Positions 26,668 through 36,600 of a stretch of DNA of 64,000 nt are shown one piece after another. The notes under the pieces are model-generated. The model saw only the letters and a list, made by a program, of their open reading frames with translations, was not told the origin of the DNA and searched no databases. Each line of letters opens with the position of its first letter. Positions within the stretch are counted from its first letter, which is position 1. Source of the stretch: JBFLVU01 sp964589625 (GTDB lineage Bacteria > Acidobacteriota > UBA4820 > DSQY01); contig CAZPSH010000003.1 of the NCBI GenBank assembly GCA_964589625.1, forward strand, positions 109,176-173,175. Direction: 5' to 3'. The position numbers and the translations under genes are program-made.

Positions 26668-27738
26668 ATGGCCAGGAAAGTCGTGCACGTCGTCGGAACG
26701 GGGACCATCGGGGAGCCCCTCATCGGCCTACTCTGCCGGATGAAGGAGCACTTCGGCTTCGAGGAGGTGACCTTCCACAAGCGGACACCGCTTCTGGAGG
26801 ACCGGTCCAAGGTCATCGCCCTTCTCCAGGACGGGGCGCTCCTGGCGGCGGATCCGGAGTCCTACGAGGGCTTTCACAAGATGGGGATGGAGCCCTCCCT
26901 GACGGCCTCCGACGCCCTCCAGCGGGCCACGGTAGTCATCGACTGCACTCCGGTGGGAAACCAGAACAAGGAGAAGTTGTACCTGCCCTACGCCAAGGGC
27001 GTGAAGGGCTTCCTGGCCCAAGGCAGCGAATTCGGTTTCGGAAAGATGTACGCCCGGGGCATCAACGACAGGGCCCTCGTCCCGGGCGAGGACCGGTTCG
27101 TCCAAATCGTTTCCTGCAACACCCACAACATCGCCGCGATCCTGCACGTCCTGGGCATGGAGAATGGCGAGAGCCCCGAAAACCTCGCCGAGGGGCGTTT
27201 CCTGTGCATGAGGAGGGCCAACGACATCTCTCAGGAGGGCTCGTACATCCCGTCGCCCCAGGCGGGGAGGCACGAAGACGAGACCTTCGGAACCCACCAC
27301 GCCCGCGACGCGTGGCACCTTTTCAAGACCCTGGGCCAGGACCTGGACATCTACTCCTCGGCCGTCAAGATGAACACTCAATACATGCACACGATCTGGT
27401 TTCAGCTGAGGGTGCGCAAGCCCGCCACCCTGGAAGGGCTCATGGGGTGCGTCCACGCGAACCGGCGAGTGGCCGTCACGTACAAGAAGTCCTCCGGCAC
27501 GGTCTTCTCCTTCGGGCGGGATCACGGCTACTACGGGCGGATCCTCAGCCAGACGGTCCTTCCCGTGAAGTCTCTGGCCGTATCCCGGGGAGGCACCCAG
27601 ATCACGGGCTTTTGCTACACCCCGCAGGACGGGAACTCCATCGTGTCCAGCGTGGCCGCGGCCACCTGGATGGTCCACCCGGAGGACGTGGAATCGCGGC
27701 TGGAATGCCTCCGTCCCTTCATGTTCCAGGAAGTCTGA
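26668..27738 (+). CDS. Archaeal-type (type II) glyceraldehyde-3-phosphate dehydrogenase-like protein
   Basis: 356 residues. The N-terminus KVVHVVGTGTIGEPLI is a Rossmann dinucleotide motif. ATVVIDCTPVGNQNKEKLYL parallels the DxTPxGxxxKNxxLY segment of archaeal GAPDH, and VQIVSCNTHNIAAIL places the catalytic Cys in the SCNT motif. In archaeal enzymes SCNT is followed by TGLCR; here it is HNIAA, so substrate or reaction may differ. The ATG at 26668 follows GGAGG by about nine bases. Bacterial members are rare next to ordinary type I GAPDH and their role is unsettled. A different semialdehyde dehydrogenase activity is possible. Confidence 0.65.
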   Translation: MARKVVHVVGTGTIGEPLIGLLCRMKEHFGFEEVTFHKRTPLLEDRSKVIALLQDGALLAADPESYEGFHKMGMEPSLTASDALQRATVVIDCTPVGNQNKEKLYLPYAKGVKGFLAQGSEFGFGKMYARGINDRALVPGEDRFVQIVSCNTHNIAAILHVLGMENGESPENLAEGRFLCMRRANDISQEGSYIPSPQAGRHEDETFGTHHARDAWHLFKTLGQDLDIYSSAVKMNTQYMHTIWFQLRVRKPATLEGLMGCVHANRRVAVTYKKSSGTVFSFGRDHGYYGRILSQTVLPVKSLAVSRGGTQITGFCYTPQDGNSIVSSVAAATWMVHPEDVESRLECLRPFMFQEV

Positions 27739-27814
27739 AGGGGCGTCGTTTCGCCGGGGCTTCCGGAAGGCGGATTGGGGGCGTATACTCTCCCCAGTGG
27801 GAAGGGAGGTGGCC

Positions 27815-28219
27815 ATGAGTGACCCCGGTATGGTCGGCGGCGCGAAGCCGTACTCGGACGAGGACAAGATCCATCTGTTCCTGGCGTACTTCGGTATCCT
27901 GGCGCTGGTGCCTTTCTTCATGTTCAAGGACAAGCGCAGCGACCCTCAGAAGGAATACGTGTACTGGCACGGCCGGGAGGGACTGGCCTTCGCCGCGGTG
28001 GTCCTGGTGCTCTGGGTCATCGGTGTTTTCCTCTCCATCGTACTGGGCATGGTCCTCGGGGCCGTCACCATGGGCATCGGCGGCTTCCTCACGCCCTGCA
28101 TCATGTGCGGACTTTTCATCTTCATGCTTGTCGTGAACATCATGGCCTGGATAAAGGCCTTCAAGGGCGAGAAGTGGGAGATCCCTCTGGTCCACAAGAT
28201 CGCCGAGATGTTCGGTTGA
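27815..28219 (+). CDS. DUF4870-like small membrane protein
   Basis: 134 residues with three or four membrane segments (FLAYFGILALVPFFMFKDKR, AFAAVVLVLWVIGVFLSIV, GGFLTPCIMCGLFIFMLVV). The EYVYWHGREGL stretch between the first segments matches the F-x-x-x-H-x-x-Q/E pattern of DUF4870/Tic20-type proteins. The ATG at 27815 follows GGAGG by five bases. Its function is unknown. A strong hairpin terminator follows the gene, so it probably forms a single transcription unit. Confidence 0.7.
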   Translation: MSDPGMVGGAKPYSDEDKIHLFLAYFGILALVPFFMFKDKRSDPQKEYVYWHGREGLAFAAVVLVLWVIGVFLSIVLGMVLGAVTMGIGGFLTPCIMCGLFIFMLVVNIMAWIKAFKGEKWEIPLVHKIAEMFG

Positions 28220-28249
28220 GCCGGGCCGCCGGATCGCGGTTTTGAGCGG

Positions 28250-28282
28250 GGGGCCCGCGCCGCGGGCCCCTCTTCCCTTTTT
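28250..28282 (+). terminator. Rho-independent terminator
   Basis: GGGGCCCGCG paired with CGCGGGCCCC, followed by TCTTCCCTTTTT. It ends the DUF4870 transcript 30 bases after its stop and precedes tsaB. Confidence 0.8.
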
Positions 28283-28294
28283 AGGACGGACCGA

Positions 28295-28951
28295 TTGTCC
28301 GACGCGCTCGTGTTGGGCCTGGATACGTGCACGAAGTGGCTTCACGCGGCCCTTGTAGGCCGGGACGGCGAGGTTCTGGCCAGCCACCGTGAGGAGGTGC
28401 GCACGCACACCACGCGGATTCTGGTGGCGGCGGAAGAGATGCTGTCCCGGGCGGGGCGATCCAGGAGCGACTTGGCCGGCCTAGGGATCGTCACGGGCCC
28501 CGGTTCCTTCACGGGACTGCGCGTGGGAATCTCCACGGCCCTGGGCCTTCAATCCGCCTTGGCCGCGCCCGCTTTCGGAATCGGAAGCCTGGAGGCCCTC
28601 GCCCGTTCCGTCCCTTGGGAAGGAGACGGAATGGCCCTTCTGGACGCACGCCGGAGCGAGATCTACCTGCAAAAGTACCGGCGGACTGGGGAGGCGGTGA
28701 TCGCCCTCGAGCCTCCGGAGGCCCTCCCTCCGGCCGAGGTGGAGGAGCTTGCGCGCGGAGCCTCCTGGGCCGTCGGGGACGGGGTTCCGCTCGTCGAGGG
28801 CTGGCGACCCTCCTGCCGCCTTCTCGCCGAGGTTCCCAACCTAGCCATTCCGGCGGCGCTTCAGGCCTGGAAAGCCCTCCGTGAAGGCCGGCCGGGAGAG
28901 CCCTTGACGCCCCTCTACGTTCGGGCCCCGGACGTGCGGGCCCCCCGTTAG
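28295..28951 (+). CDS. tsaB: tRNA threonylcarbamoyladenosine biosynthesis protein TsaB
   Basis: 218 residues. TsaB is the non-catalytic partner of TsaD in making t6A37 of ANN-decoding tRNAs. LVLGLDTCTKWLHAAL at the start and the GIVTGPGSFTGLRVGISTAL motif (about 65-84) are diagnostic. I accept a TTG start because GGACGGA lies just upstream and homology begins at once; no in-frame ATG precedes the domain. TsaD and TsaE are not in the window. Confidence 0.92.
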   Translation: MSDALVLGLDTCTKWLHAALVGRDGEVLASHREEVRTHTTRILVAAEEMLSRAGRSRSDLAGLGIVTGPGSFTGLRVGISTALGLQSALAAPAFGIGSLEALARSVPWEGDGMALLDARRSEIYLQKYRRTGEAVIALEPPEALPPAEVEELARGASWAVGDGVPLVEGWRPSCRLLAEVPNLAIPAALQAWKALREGRPGEPLTPLYVRAPDVRAPR

Positions 28952-29013
28952 GGTCCAAAGGCGGACGGAGCGGAGGCCGCGGGGCGAGCGGGTCGGCCCG
29001 GCGAAAGAGCCGG

Positions 29014-29949
29014 ATGTCGGACCTCCGGTTCCGCGTGCAGGGCAACGGCGATTGGCCTATACTGACGGTCCGAGGCCCGATGCGCTACGTCGAACCCGTC
29101 TTCCGCCCGCCATCCGAAGCCGACAGCCTCATCCTCCAGGTGACCGTGGGGTGCAGCCACAATGCCTGCACCTTTTGCGCCATGTACCGCAACAAGGCCT
29201 ATCGTGTCCGAGACCTGGCCGAGATTCGGGAGGACGTTCGGGAGGCCGCCTCGCGGTGGCCCAATTGTCCGAGGGTCTTTCTGGGCGACGGGGACGCGCT
29301 GGCGGCGCCGGCGGAGTTCCTGAGGGAGGTCGTGGCGGAGCTGCGGGCGGCCCTCCCGCGCCTTCGCCGGATCTCCCTCTATGCCACGCCCATGAATCTT
29401 CTGGAGAAGTCGGAACGCGAACTCGTGTCCTTGCGGGAATCCGGAGTGGGTCTCTTCTACTTGGGAATGGAATCGGGTTCGGACGAGGTGCTGAGGAGCG
29501 TGGGGAAGGGCGCCACCTCCGCCGAAATCGTGGAGTCCGTTCGGAGGGGCCGCGCCGCCGGATTCGCGGCGTCGGTCATGGTGCTCCTGGGACTCGGGGG
29601 AGTGGAGGGTTCGGAAGCGCACGCCCGCGCCAGCGCCGAGGCGGCGTCCGCCATGCAGCCCGAGTACCTGTCGGCCCTCACGTGGTACCCGGTTCCGGAA
29701 GCCCCCCTCCACAGAAAATTGGCCGCCGGGCGCTTCTCCCTTCCCGACGATCTCGGGATCCTCGGGGAACTGGAGGTCCTCCTGCGCCACGCGGAACTTC
29801 GGGACACGGTGTTTCGGGCCAACCACGCCTCCAATCCCCTTCCCATCGGGGGACGGCTTTCGAGGGACCGGGATCGCCTCCTGGCCGCGGTGGAGGCGGC
29901 CAGGGCCGGAGTCCTTCCCCTGCGTCCTTCCTTCCTGAGAGGTACTTGA
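29014..29949 (+). CDS. Radical SAM protein with a CX4CX2C cluster motif
   Basis: 311 residues. VGCSHNACTFCAMYRNKAYR supplies the three cluster cysteines (47, 52, 55) with four residues between the first two instead of the usual three. That spacing is seen in a branch of uncharacterised radical SAM proteins. LFYLGMESGSDEVL and VMVLLGLGG are typical barrel strands. There is no B12-binding or SPASM domain and the substrate is unknown. The stop shares one base with the next gene's ATG (TGATG), so it is coupled to the DUF3857 protein. Confidence 0.8.
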   Translation: MSDLRFRVQGNGDWPILTVRGPMRYVEPVFRPPSEADSLILQVTVGCSHNACTFCAMYRNKAYRVRDLAEIREDVREAASRWPNCPRVFLGDGDALAAPAEFLREVVAELRAALPRLRRISLYATPMNLLEKSERELVSLRESGVGLFYLGMESGSDEVLRSVGKGATSAEIVESVRRGRAAGFAASVMVLLGLGGVEGSEAHARASAEAASAMQPEYLSALTWYPVPEAPLHRKLAAGRFSLPDDLGILGELEVLLRHAELRDTVFRANHASNPLPIGGRLSRDRDRLLAAVEAARAGVLPLRPSFLRGT

Positions 29950-32900
29950 TGAGGATCCTCGCGCCTGTACGAATCGCACTTTTTCTTGCCGCGACCCTTC
30001 CGGGAGCGGCCTGGGCAGACTCCTTCGCCGATCTCCAGTCCTCCTGCATCCGGGAGATGATGGAACACAGGTCCGGGCCCGAGGGTGTTTGTGCGCTGTA
30101 CCGAGCCGAATCCCTGGCCCACGCGGTGGACGGGGACCGGGAGTTGGAGGGCGGCTTGCGGGCCCTCCTCGCGGCCCCGGATTCTGCGCCCGAGGTCAAG
30201 GCTCACGCCGCCTCGGTCCTCTCGGCCCTGTTGAAGGCCCGCGGGGTCTTCGAGGAGGCGGAGGCTCTGGACGCCACCCTCGCCTACGTCCGCACCTGGA
30301 GCCTCCTGGGCCCCTTCGAGGACGAGGCAAAATCGGGCTTCGACGCCGCCTACCCCCCCGAGACCGACCTCCAGACGGACGTCACCTACATGGGAAAGGT
30401 CCATCCCATCTCTTGGAGGGCCCTGCCCGTGCCGGCCCCGGGGGGCGTGATCCCTCTGGACCAGGTTCTTGATCCCGGGGAGAAGGTGACGGGCTACGCG
30501 CTCTCCTTCGTGCGGGTGGCCTCCGACACCCCGTGCGTGATCCGCGGCGGCTACAACGAAGCCCATAAGGTCTGGGTGGACGGGGAACTGGTGGGCTCTC
30601 GCCGGACCTACTCGGGCCGAGCCTTCGACCAGTACGCCTACGGCTGCACCCTGAGACGGGGCTGGAACACCCTCCTCGTGAAGCTCTGCAACCAGGAGTC
30701 GGGGTGGAATTTCACACTTCGCCTCACGGATCCCGAAGGGAACCCTCTCGGCGGATGGGAAGCCGAAGGAGATCCGCGCCGGGTCAAAGAAAAGCGCGAG
30801 GCCATCCTGGCGAAGGACGGAGCCGCGGCCGCCGGGTTCGTCCTTCGCGACCCGGAGGCCATCCTCAAGGAGAGGGCCGACGCGGGGGACCCGAAAGCCC
30901 AGGGGGATTACGGCTACTTTCTTCATCGGCTCCGATGGCACGACCGCTCGGACCCGCGCCACATCGAATACCTGAGGAAGGCCGCCGAGGCCCGTCCGCG
31001 GGATCCGCTCGCCTGGATGGCCCTTGCGGACGCGGAGGAGGACCATAACGCGCGGCGCGCCGCCCTGGAGAGGGGCGTCAAGGCCAACCCCGACCATCCC
31101 GTCCTCCTGGCGGGTCTGGCGGAACACTACATGGACCGGAACATGCCTTTTCCGGCCCTGGACCTTCTGAGGAGGGCCCGATCGGCCGATCCGGCCAGCC
31201 CCTCCCTCGAGGCCGCCGAGTGCCGGGTTCTCCTGCAGTTCGCCTCGGATGGCGCGGCGGCGGCCAGGCTTCGCCGTCTTCTTAGAGGCCATCCGAGCTG
31301 TCCCGACGTGCGGATCGCCGCTCTCGCCGCCCTCCGGAGTCTAGGGCCCCAGTCCGAGGCGGAGGCCCTTTCGGACCTGATTCTGAAGGCGAGACAGGAC
31401 GACCCCGGCGCCTGGGCTTCCGAGGCGGAAAGGGCCATGGATCAGGGCCGGGTGGAGGAGGGGCGCCGCCTATTCGAGCGGGCCATAGCCCTCCATCCCC
31501 TCGACCGGGAACTTCCCGCCGCGTACGCCTCCAAGCTCTTGGATTTGGACCGCCCGGCCGAGGCCAGGATTCTACTGGTGCGGCTCTTGGGGTGGTGTCC
31601 GGACTGGTCGCATGCCCAGGACCTTCTGGGAGATGTTCTTGAGACCCTGGGAGACAGGGAAGGGGCCCTGGCCGCGTACAGGCAGGCCCTCATCCTGATG
31701 CCGCAGGACGAGGCCCTCAAGCGCAAGGTGGCCTTCATGAGCCCTCGCCAAGAGGAGTTCTGGGCCCCCTACCGGGTGTCCCCGGAAGAGCTTTCCAGGG
31801 ATCTGGGGCCTTTCGCGGGCCAGCCGGCCGCGGTGCTTCTCGACTCGGAAGTCGTGCAGGTCCAGCCCTCGGGGCTGGCTTCCCGGTACGTTCAGCGCGT
31901 GGTGAAAATCTTGGATTCGTCCGCCGCGGAGCGTTTCCAGTCCGTGTCCGTGACCTTCGATCCGGACCGGGAGGAGGTCCAGGTTTTGGAGGCATCCATC
32001 CAAAAGACCGATGGAACGCGTGTCCACTCCGAGGTGATGGTGACCGACGCCCTCTCCGATCCGCAGGTGCGGCTGTACTATCGCAATCGGAACCTCGTCA
32101 TGTCCTTTCCCTCCATCCAGCCCGGCGACCTCCTCTGGATGGAGTACCGGATCTCCGACATCGGTCAGGGCAACGAGTTCGGCCAGTATTTCGGGGACTT
32201 CGTGCCCTTCGGGGACTCTCTCCCCCAGTTGAGCAAGCAATACACCCTGCTCCTGCCGGCCGGTTTCCCGCTCTTCCTTCACCAGGAGCGCCTCGACGTG
32301 TCGCCCATGGTGGTTACGGGAAGGGAGGAGAAGGTCTACCGCTGGAACGCCCGCGACCTGCCTCCCCTGGAGCGGGAGCCCGGGTCGCCCGGATACACGG
32401 AAACGGCCCCCTACCTTCACGTCTCCACCTTCGAGGACAGGGACGCCATGGGGGTCTGGTACGCGCGCTTCACCCAGGATCAATGGGAACCCGACGCGGA
32501 GATGCGGGCGAAGGCGGCGGAACTCGTGGCGGGTCTGGATTCAGACGCGGCCAAGGTCCGCGCCATCCACCGGTGGGTGGTCCAGCAGACGCGGTACGTG
32601 GGGCTGGAGTTCGGGGTCCACGGCTATCTGCCCTACAAGGTGCGCCAGGTGTACGCGCGCCGCTTCGGAGACTGCAAGGACAAAGCCCTCCTGATGGCGG
32701 TTCTGCTTCGGCAAGCCGGCCTCGATGCGGCCATGGTGCTCGTAAGGACGCGCGACAACGGGGAGATCGCGGAGAAGCCGGCCTCCTTGGCTGTGTTCAA
32801 CCACGCCATCTGCTACGTTCCCGAGCTGGACCTCTTTCTCGACGGGACGGCCGAGTACTCGGCCATGGACGAGCTTCCCGACATGGATCAGGGGGTCCGG

Positions 32901-33611
32901 GTGCAGGTCGTCTGGCCCGACGGTCGTACCCGCTCCGTTCGCACGCCCGTCGCCGGCCCAGAAGCCAACACCTACCGGGCGGTCTACCGGTTGGAGGTGG
33001 ATCCGGCCTCGGCCGACGCCGTGGGGAGCGTCGAGGTTGAAATCCGGGGCCAGGAATGTGCGTGGATCCGGAGCCGATATGAAGATCCCGGTACCCTCCG
33101 AGAAGTGTTGGAGCGGGACCTTTCCGGGACCTTTCCAGGGTCCCGCCTGACTTCGGCCGAATCCAGTGATATGAGGAGCCTCGCCTCTCCGGTTCGGATT
33201 CGAATGGCCGGGCGGTTCGGACAGGCCGCGCGGCCCGACGGCGAGGGAATCGTGAGCCTGCCCCTTTGGATAGGGCGGCTGGACCTTTCCTCCCGGCTGG
33301 CCACCCTGGAGCGCCGTTCCCTGCCCCTCCAGCTCGACCACGGATGGCACCAGACCTGCGACGTCACATACGCGCTTCCCGCAGGAGCCGAGATCTTTCC
33401 TCCGCCACCCGTGCGCCTGGAGACGGCCTTCGGCAAGGTGGAGCGGGCGGTCAGCCGGAGCACGGAAGGGATCCGGGTCGTGACCACGGTGGAGGTGGCC
33501 GCGGAAAGGGTCGAACCCCAGGCCTACCCGGCGTTCCGCGACTTCTGCCTCCAGGTGGACCGAGTCATTCCCGAGAGGCTCAGGGTAAAGGCGAAAGGAG
33601 GTGCCCCATGA
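29949..33611 (+). CDS. Secreted DUF3857-transglutaminase protein with TPR-like repeats
   Basis: 1220 residues. A signal peptide (1-23) is followed by a region with a PA14-like or jelly-roll look (TWSLLGPFEDEAKSGF, GYNEAHKVWVDGELVGSRR; about 110-270). Helical TPR-type repeats cover about 310-600 and a DUF3857 domain about 640-800. The transglutaminase-like core contains YARRFGDCKDKALLMAVLLR with the nucleophile at Cys909; a C-terminal beta domain follows. Expected in the periplasm. DUF3857-transglutaminase proteins are frequent in Bacteroidota and Acidobacteriota, with no firm function. It overlaps the next, paralogous gene by four bases. Confidence 0.85.
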   Translation: MRILAPVRIALFLAATLPGAAWADSFADLQSSCIREMMEHRSGPEGVCALYRAESLAHAVDGDRELEGGLRALLAAPDSAPEVKAHAASVLSALLKARGVFEEAEALDATLAYVRTWSLLGPFEDEAKSGFDAAYPPETDLQTDVTYMGKVHPISWRALPVPAPGGVIPLDQVLDPGEKVTGYALSFVRVASDTPCVIRGGYNEAHKVWVDGELVGSRRTYSGRAFDQYAYGCTLRRGWNTLLVKLCNQESGWNFTLRLTDPEGNPLGGWEAEGDPRRVKEKREAILAKDGAAAAGFVLRDPEAILKERADAGDPKAQGDYGYFLHRLRWHDRSDPRHIEYLRKAAEARPRDPLAWMALADAEEDHNARRAALERGVKANPDHPVLLAGLAEHYMDRNMPFPALDLLRRARSADPASPSLEAAECRVLLQFASDGAAAARLRRLLRGHPSCPDVRIAALAALRSLGPQSEAEALSDLILKARQDDPGAWASEAERAMDQGRVEEGRRLFERAIALHPLDRELPAAYASKLLDLDRPAEARILLVRLLGWCPDWSHAQDLLGDVLETLGDREGALAAYRQALILMPQDEALKRKVAFMSPRQEEFWAPYRVSPEELSRDLGPFAGQPAAVLLDSEVVQVQPSGLASRYVQRVVKILDSSAAERFQSVSVTFDPDREEVQVLEASIQKTDGTRVHSEVMVTDALSDPQVRLYYRNRNLVMSFPSIQPGDLLWMEYRISDIGQGNEFGQYFGDFVPFGDSLPQLSKQYTLLLPAGFPLFLHQERLDVSPMVVTGREEKVYRWNARDLPPLEREPGSPGYTETAPYLHVSTFEDRDAMGVWYARFTQDQWEPDAEMRAKAAELVAGLDSDAAKVRAIHRWVVQQTRYVGLEFGVHGYLPYKVRQVYARRFGDCKDKALLMAVLLRQAGLDAAMVLVRTRDNGEIAEKPASLAVFNHAICYVPELDLFLDGTAEYSAMDELPDMDQGVRVQVVWPDGRTRSVRTPVAGPEANTYRAVYRLEVDPASADAVGSVEVEIRGQECAWIRSRYEDPGTLREVLERDLSGTFPGSRLTSAESSDMRSLASPVRIRMAGRFGQAARPDGEGIVSLPLWIGRLDLSSRLATLERRSLPLQLDHGWHQTCDVTYALPAGAEIFPPPPVRLETAFGKVERAVSRSTEGIRVVTTVEVAAERVEPQAYPAFRDFCLQVDRVIPERLRVKAKGGAP

Positions 33612-36600
33612 GACTTTCGACCGCTCGTCGAAGGTTGACAACCTTCTTGGCCGTCTGCCTCTGGGCCGCCGCCTCCCTGGCGGCAGGGCCCGAGGATGGC
33701 TGGCGGATCCTCCTGGAGGGGGGGGACTTCGCAAAGGCGGAGAAGTCTTTCCGCGCAGGCGTCGATCAAGACCCCCGGGACGCCTCCTCGGCCTTCGGGC
33801 TTGCCTTCGTCCTTCGGTCCGTGGGGGAGCCCGAGAAGGCCCTCCTGGCGGCGGCGGAGGGGCTGAAGGGCGCCCCGGATCACCCTCTGGCCTTCCTGCT
33901 GGAAGACCTCCTGAGCGAAGGGGCCGCCTTAAACGAGGTCACGACCCGGCTGGTGGAGGACTCGCTCCCCGCCCTGTCTTCGGCGCCGGCCATGGACCCC
34001 ATGGTTCGAGTCAACCTACGGTGGCTCGCCCTCAACCTGGCCTCCCGCAGGGGAGACCCTTCGCGGAGGGCCGCGGCCCTCGGGGCGGCGGGGTTCTTGC
34101 CCGGCGCGTACTTCACAAGACCCCTGACGGATCGGCCCCGCACGTCCTTCACCGAGGCGTCGGCCAGCGAGCCTAATCTCAGGGAACTGGGGACCTGGAC
34201 GTACTCGGGTCTGGACAGCCCACTCCTACGTCCCCCCCTTCACGCCATGGCCCAGGACCGCGACTCCCGGTACTACGCCTGCGTCCCTTTCCGCGTGCCC
34301 GCCAGCGGCCAGGCCCTGTTGATGTTCAACGCGGCCCGCTCCTTCCGGGTGTTCCTGGACGGACGGCTGCTATTGGCCAAGGACTTTCTGACCCGGCAGG
34401 AAAACCCCACCAACGTCTTGCGCGTGTCCCTGCGGGAAGGGCGGCACAGGATCACCATCGAAGTCCTTGCCGCCGGCCCCGGCGACGGCGTGTACGCGGC
34501 CCTCCTGGACCCGCAGGGGAACCCGCTTCCCGCGGAGTTCAGCACGGGTCCGGGGGAGGTTCCTGGGACCGTTTCCGGTTTCGTGCCGGAAGGCGAATTC
34601 GTGGACGCCTTCGCCTCGAAGTTCTCCCGCTCCGACCCCAGGCGCCCAGGATTCGCGGCGCTGTGGAACCGCTGGCGGGGGGACGTGGCGGGGGGGCGCA
34701 TCCTCATGGAGAGCGCCGCGGAGGAGGCCGGCGGGGCCCCGATCTGGGACCTCCTCGCCGCCGAAATGTACCTTTTCGAGGCCGACGACCTTCCGCGCAA
34801 GATCGCCGAAAGCCGGGCGGAGAGGGCCGTGGACCGCGCCCTCGCCGCCGCTCCCGGGTGCCCCTCGGCCCGCTTTTTCAAAGCGCTGCTCCTGGGTGAG
34901 AGCTCCGATGGGGACGAGGACCTGGACGTACTGAGGGACCTCCTGGACGAGGCTCCCGCCGATCCCCGCTGGGGATTGGCTCTGGCCCAGAGGCTCCACG
35001 CGAGGGGGTGGAACACCATGGCGCGCCGCGTGCTCGAAGAGGTGGCGGCGGGGCACCCCCAATGCGAACGCGTGGAGTCGGCGTGGGTTTCCTTCTTTCA
35101 CGACCTGGGCGACCGGGCCGGACAGCGGGAGGCCATCGGGAGGCTGGAGAGACTGCGCCGCGCCGACCCCGAGCGGGAGTCCTATCTTGAGGCCCTCGGC
35201 GACATGGCCGGACTGCGGGCGTTTCTTCTGGAGGAGAGGGATCGATGGGGGGACCGCGACCTCACCTTTGCTCTTCGAATCGCGGGAGTCGACATGGCGA
35301 GGGGCGACTATCCCTCCGCCCGGGCGGCCCTGGAAAGGCTCGCCGCCGAGAACCCGACGAGCGTGGGCGTCGCGCTGGACCTGGCCCGTTGCGCGTTCCT
35401 GCAGGGGGACGAAGCCGGCGGGCGCCAAGCCTGGAGCACCCTTAAGAAAGCCCGCCCCGACGCCTTCCAGGTGGATCTGGCCCGGATGGCCCTGGGAGAG
35501 CCGCTACCCTTCCAGGACAGGCACCTGGACCTCGAGGCGGTGTTGGCGGAGGACCACGGCGGGACGCCCGACCAAGCGCCCTCCTCCCTGATCCTGGACC
35601 AGCTTCTGACGCGGATCGAGCCCGACGGGTCCTCGGTGGAGCGGTACCACGGGATCCTGAGGATCAATGACAAGGAGGGCGTGGACCGGGAGGGCGAACA
35701 GCAGATCCCGGGCCAGATCCTCCTCTCCCTCCGGACCGTCAAGCCCGACGGCCGGGTCCTCGAACCGGAGCAAATCCCGGAAAAGAACACCGTGAGCCTG
35801 CAGGGGCTTGAGCCCGGGGATCTCGTGGAGTTCGAGTACATCACCCTCCGCCCGCCCAACCGCGTGAAGGAGGGAAGCTACATCACGTCTCAGGTCTTCC
35901 TCTTCCAGGACATCGAGAAGCCGTTCCACCGCACCGAGTGGACCGTCGAATATCCCCCCGGGCTCGCCATGGAGTTCCTGGAAAAGAACCTCCCCGGCCC
36001 GGGCGAGAGGGGGCGGAGGGGCCCGATGGCGTTCAGCCGCTGGGCCTTTCGGGACATGCCCAGGATCCCGCCCGAACCGGACACTCCCAACAAACTCCTG
36101 TTCGTGCCCATGGTGGAGGCCGCCGGGGCCATCGCCTGGAGGGACGTGGCCCTGTTCATGAGGGAGAGCATCCTGGGTACGTACCAGGTGACTCCTGAAA
36201 TCGAGAGGCGATTCCATCGGGCGGCGGCCAGCCTCGGGTCGAAGGAGGAGGTGCTGGAGGCCCTCTTGAAATCCTGCCTTCAGGACGTGGACGGGGACGA
36301 CGACGGTTCGTGGCAGGACCCCACCCAGACGCTTCTGACGCGCCAGGGCGGCCGATTGCCCCTTCTTTGCGCCTACCTGACCCTGGCGGGCATTCCCTTC
36401 GACGTCCTGCTGGCCGAACCCGTTCCCGACCGGGTGTCGCGGGAGAGCCTGCCGCGGTTGGGGCAGTTCCGGGTGCCGGTGGTCAAGGTCAAGCTCCCTT
36501 CGGGGGCGAAGTACCTGACCCTCTCCGGACAGCGCAGGGCCCCCTGGATCCTCCCCTGGTTCTTGCAGGGCGCCGAAGCGTTTCCCGTGACCGCCAGGGA

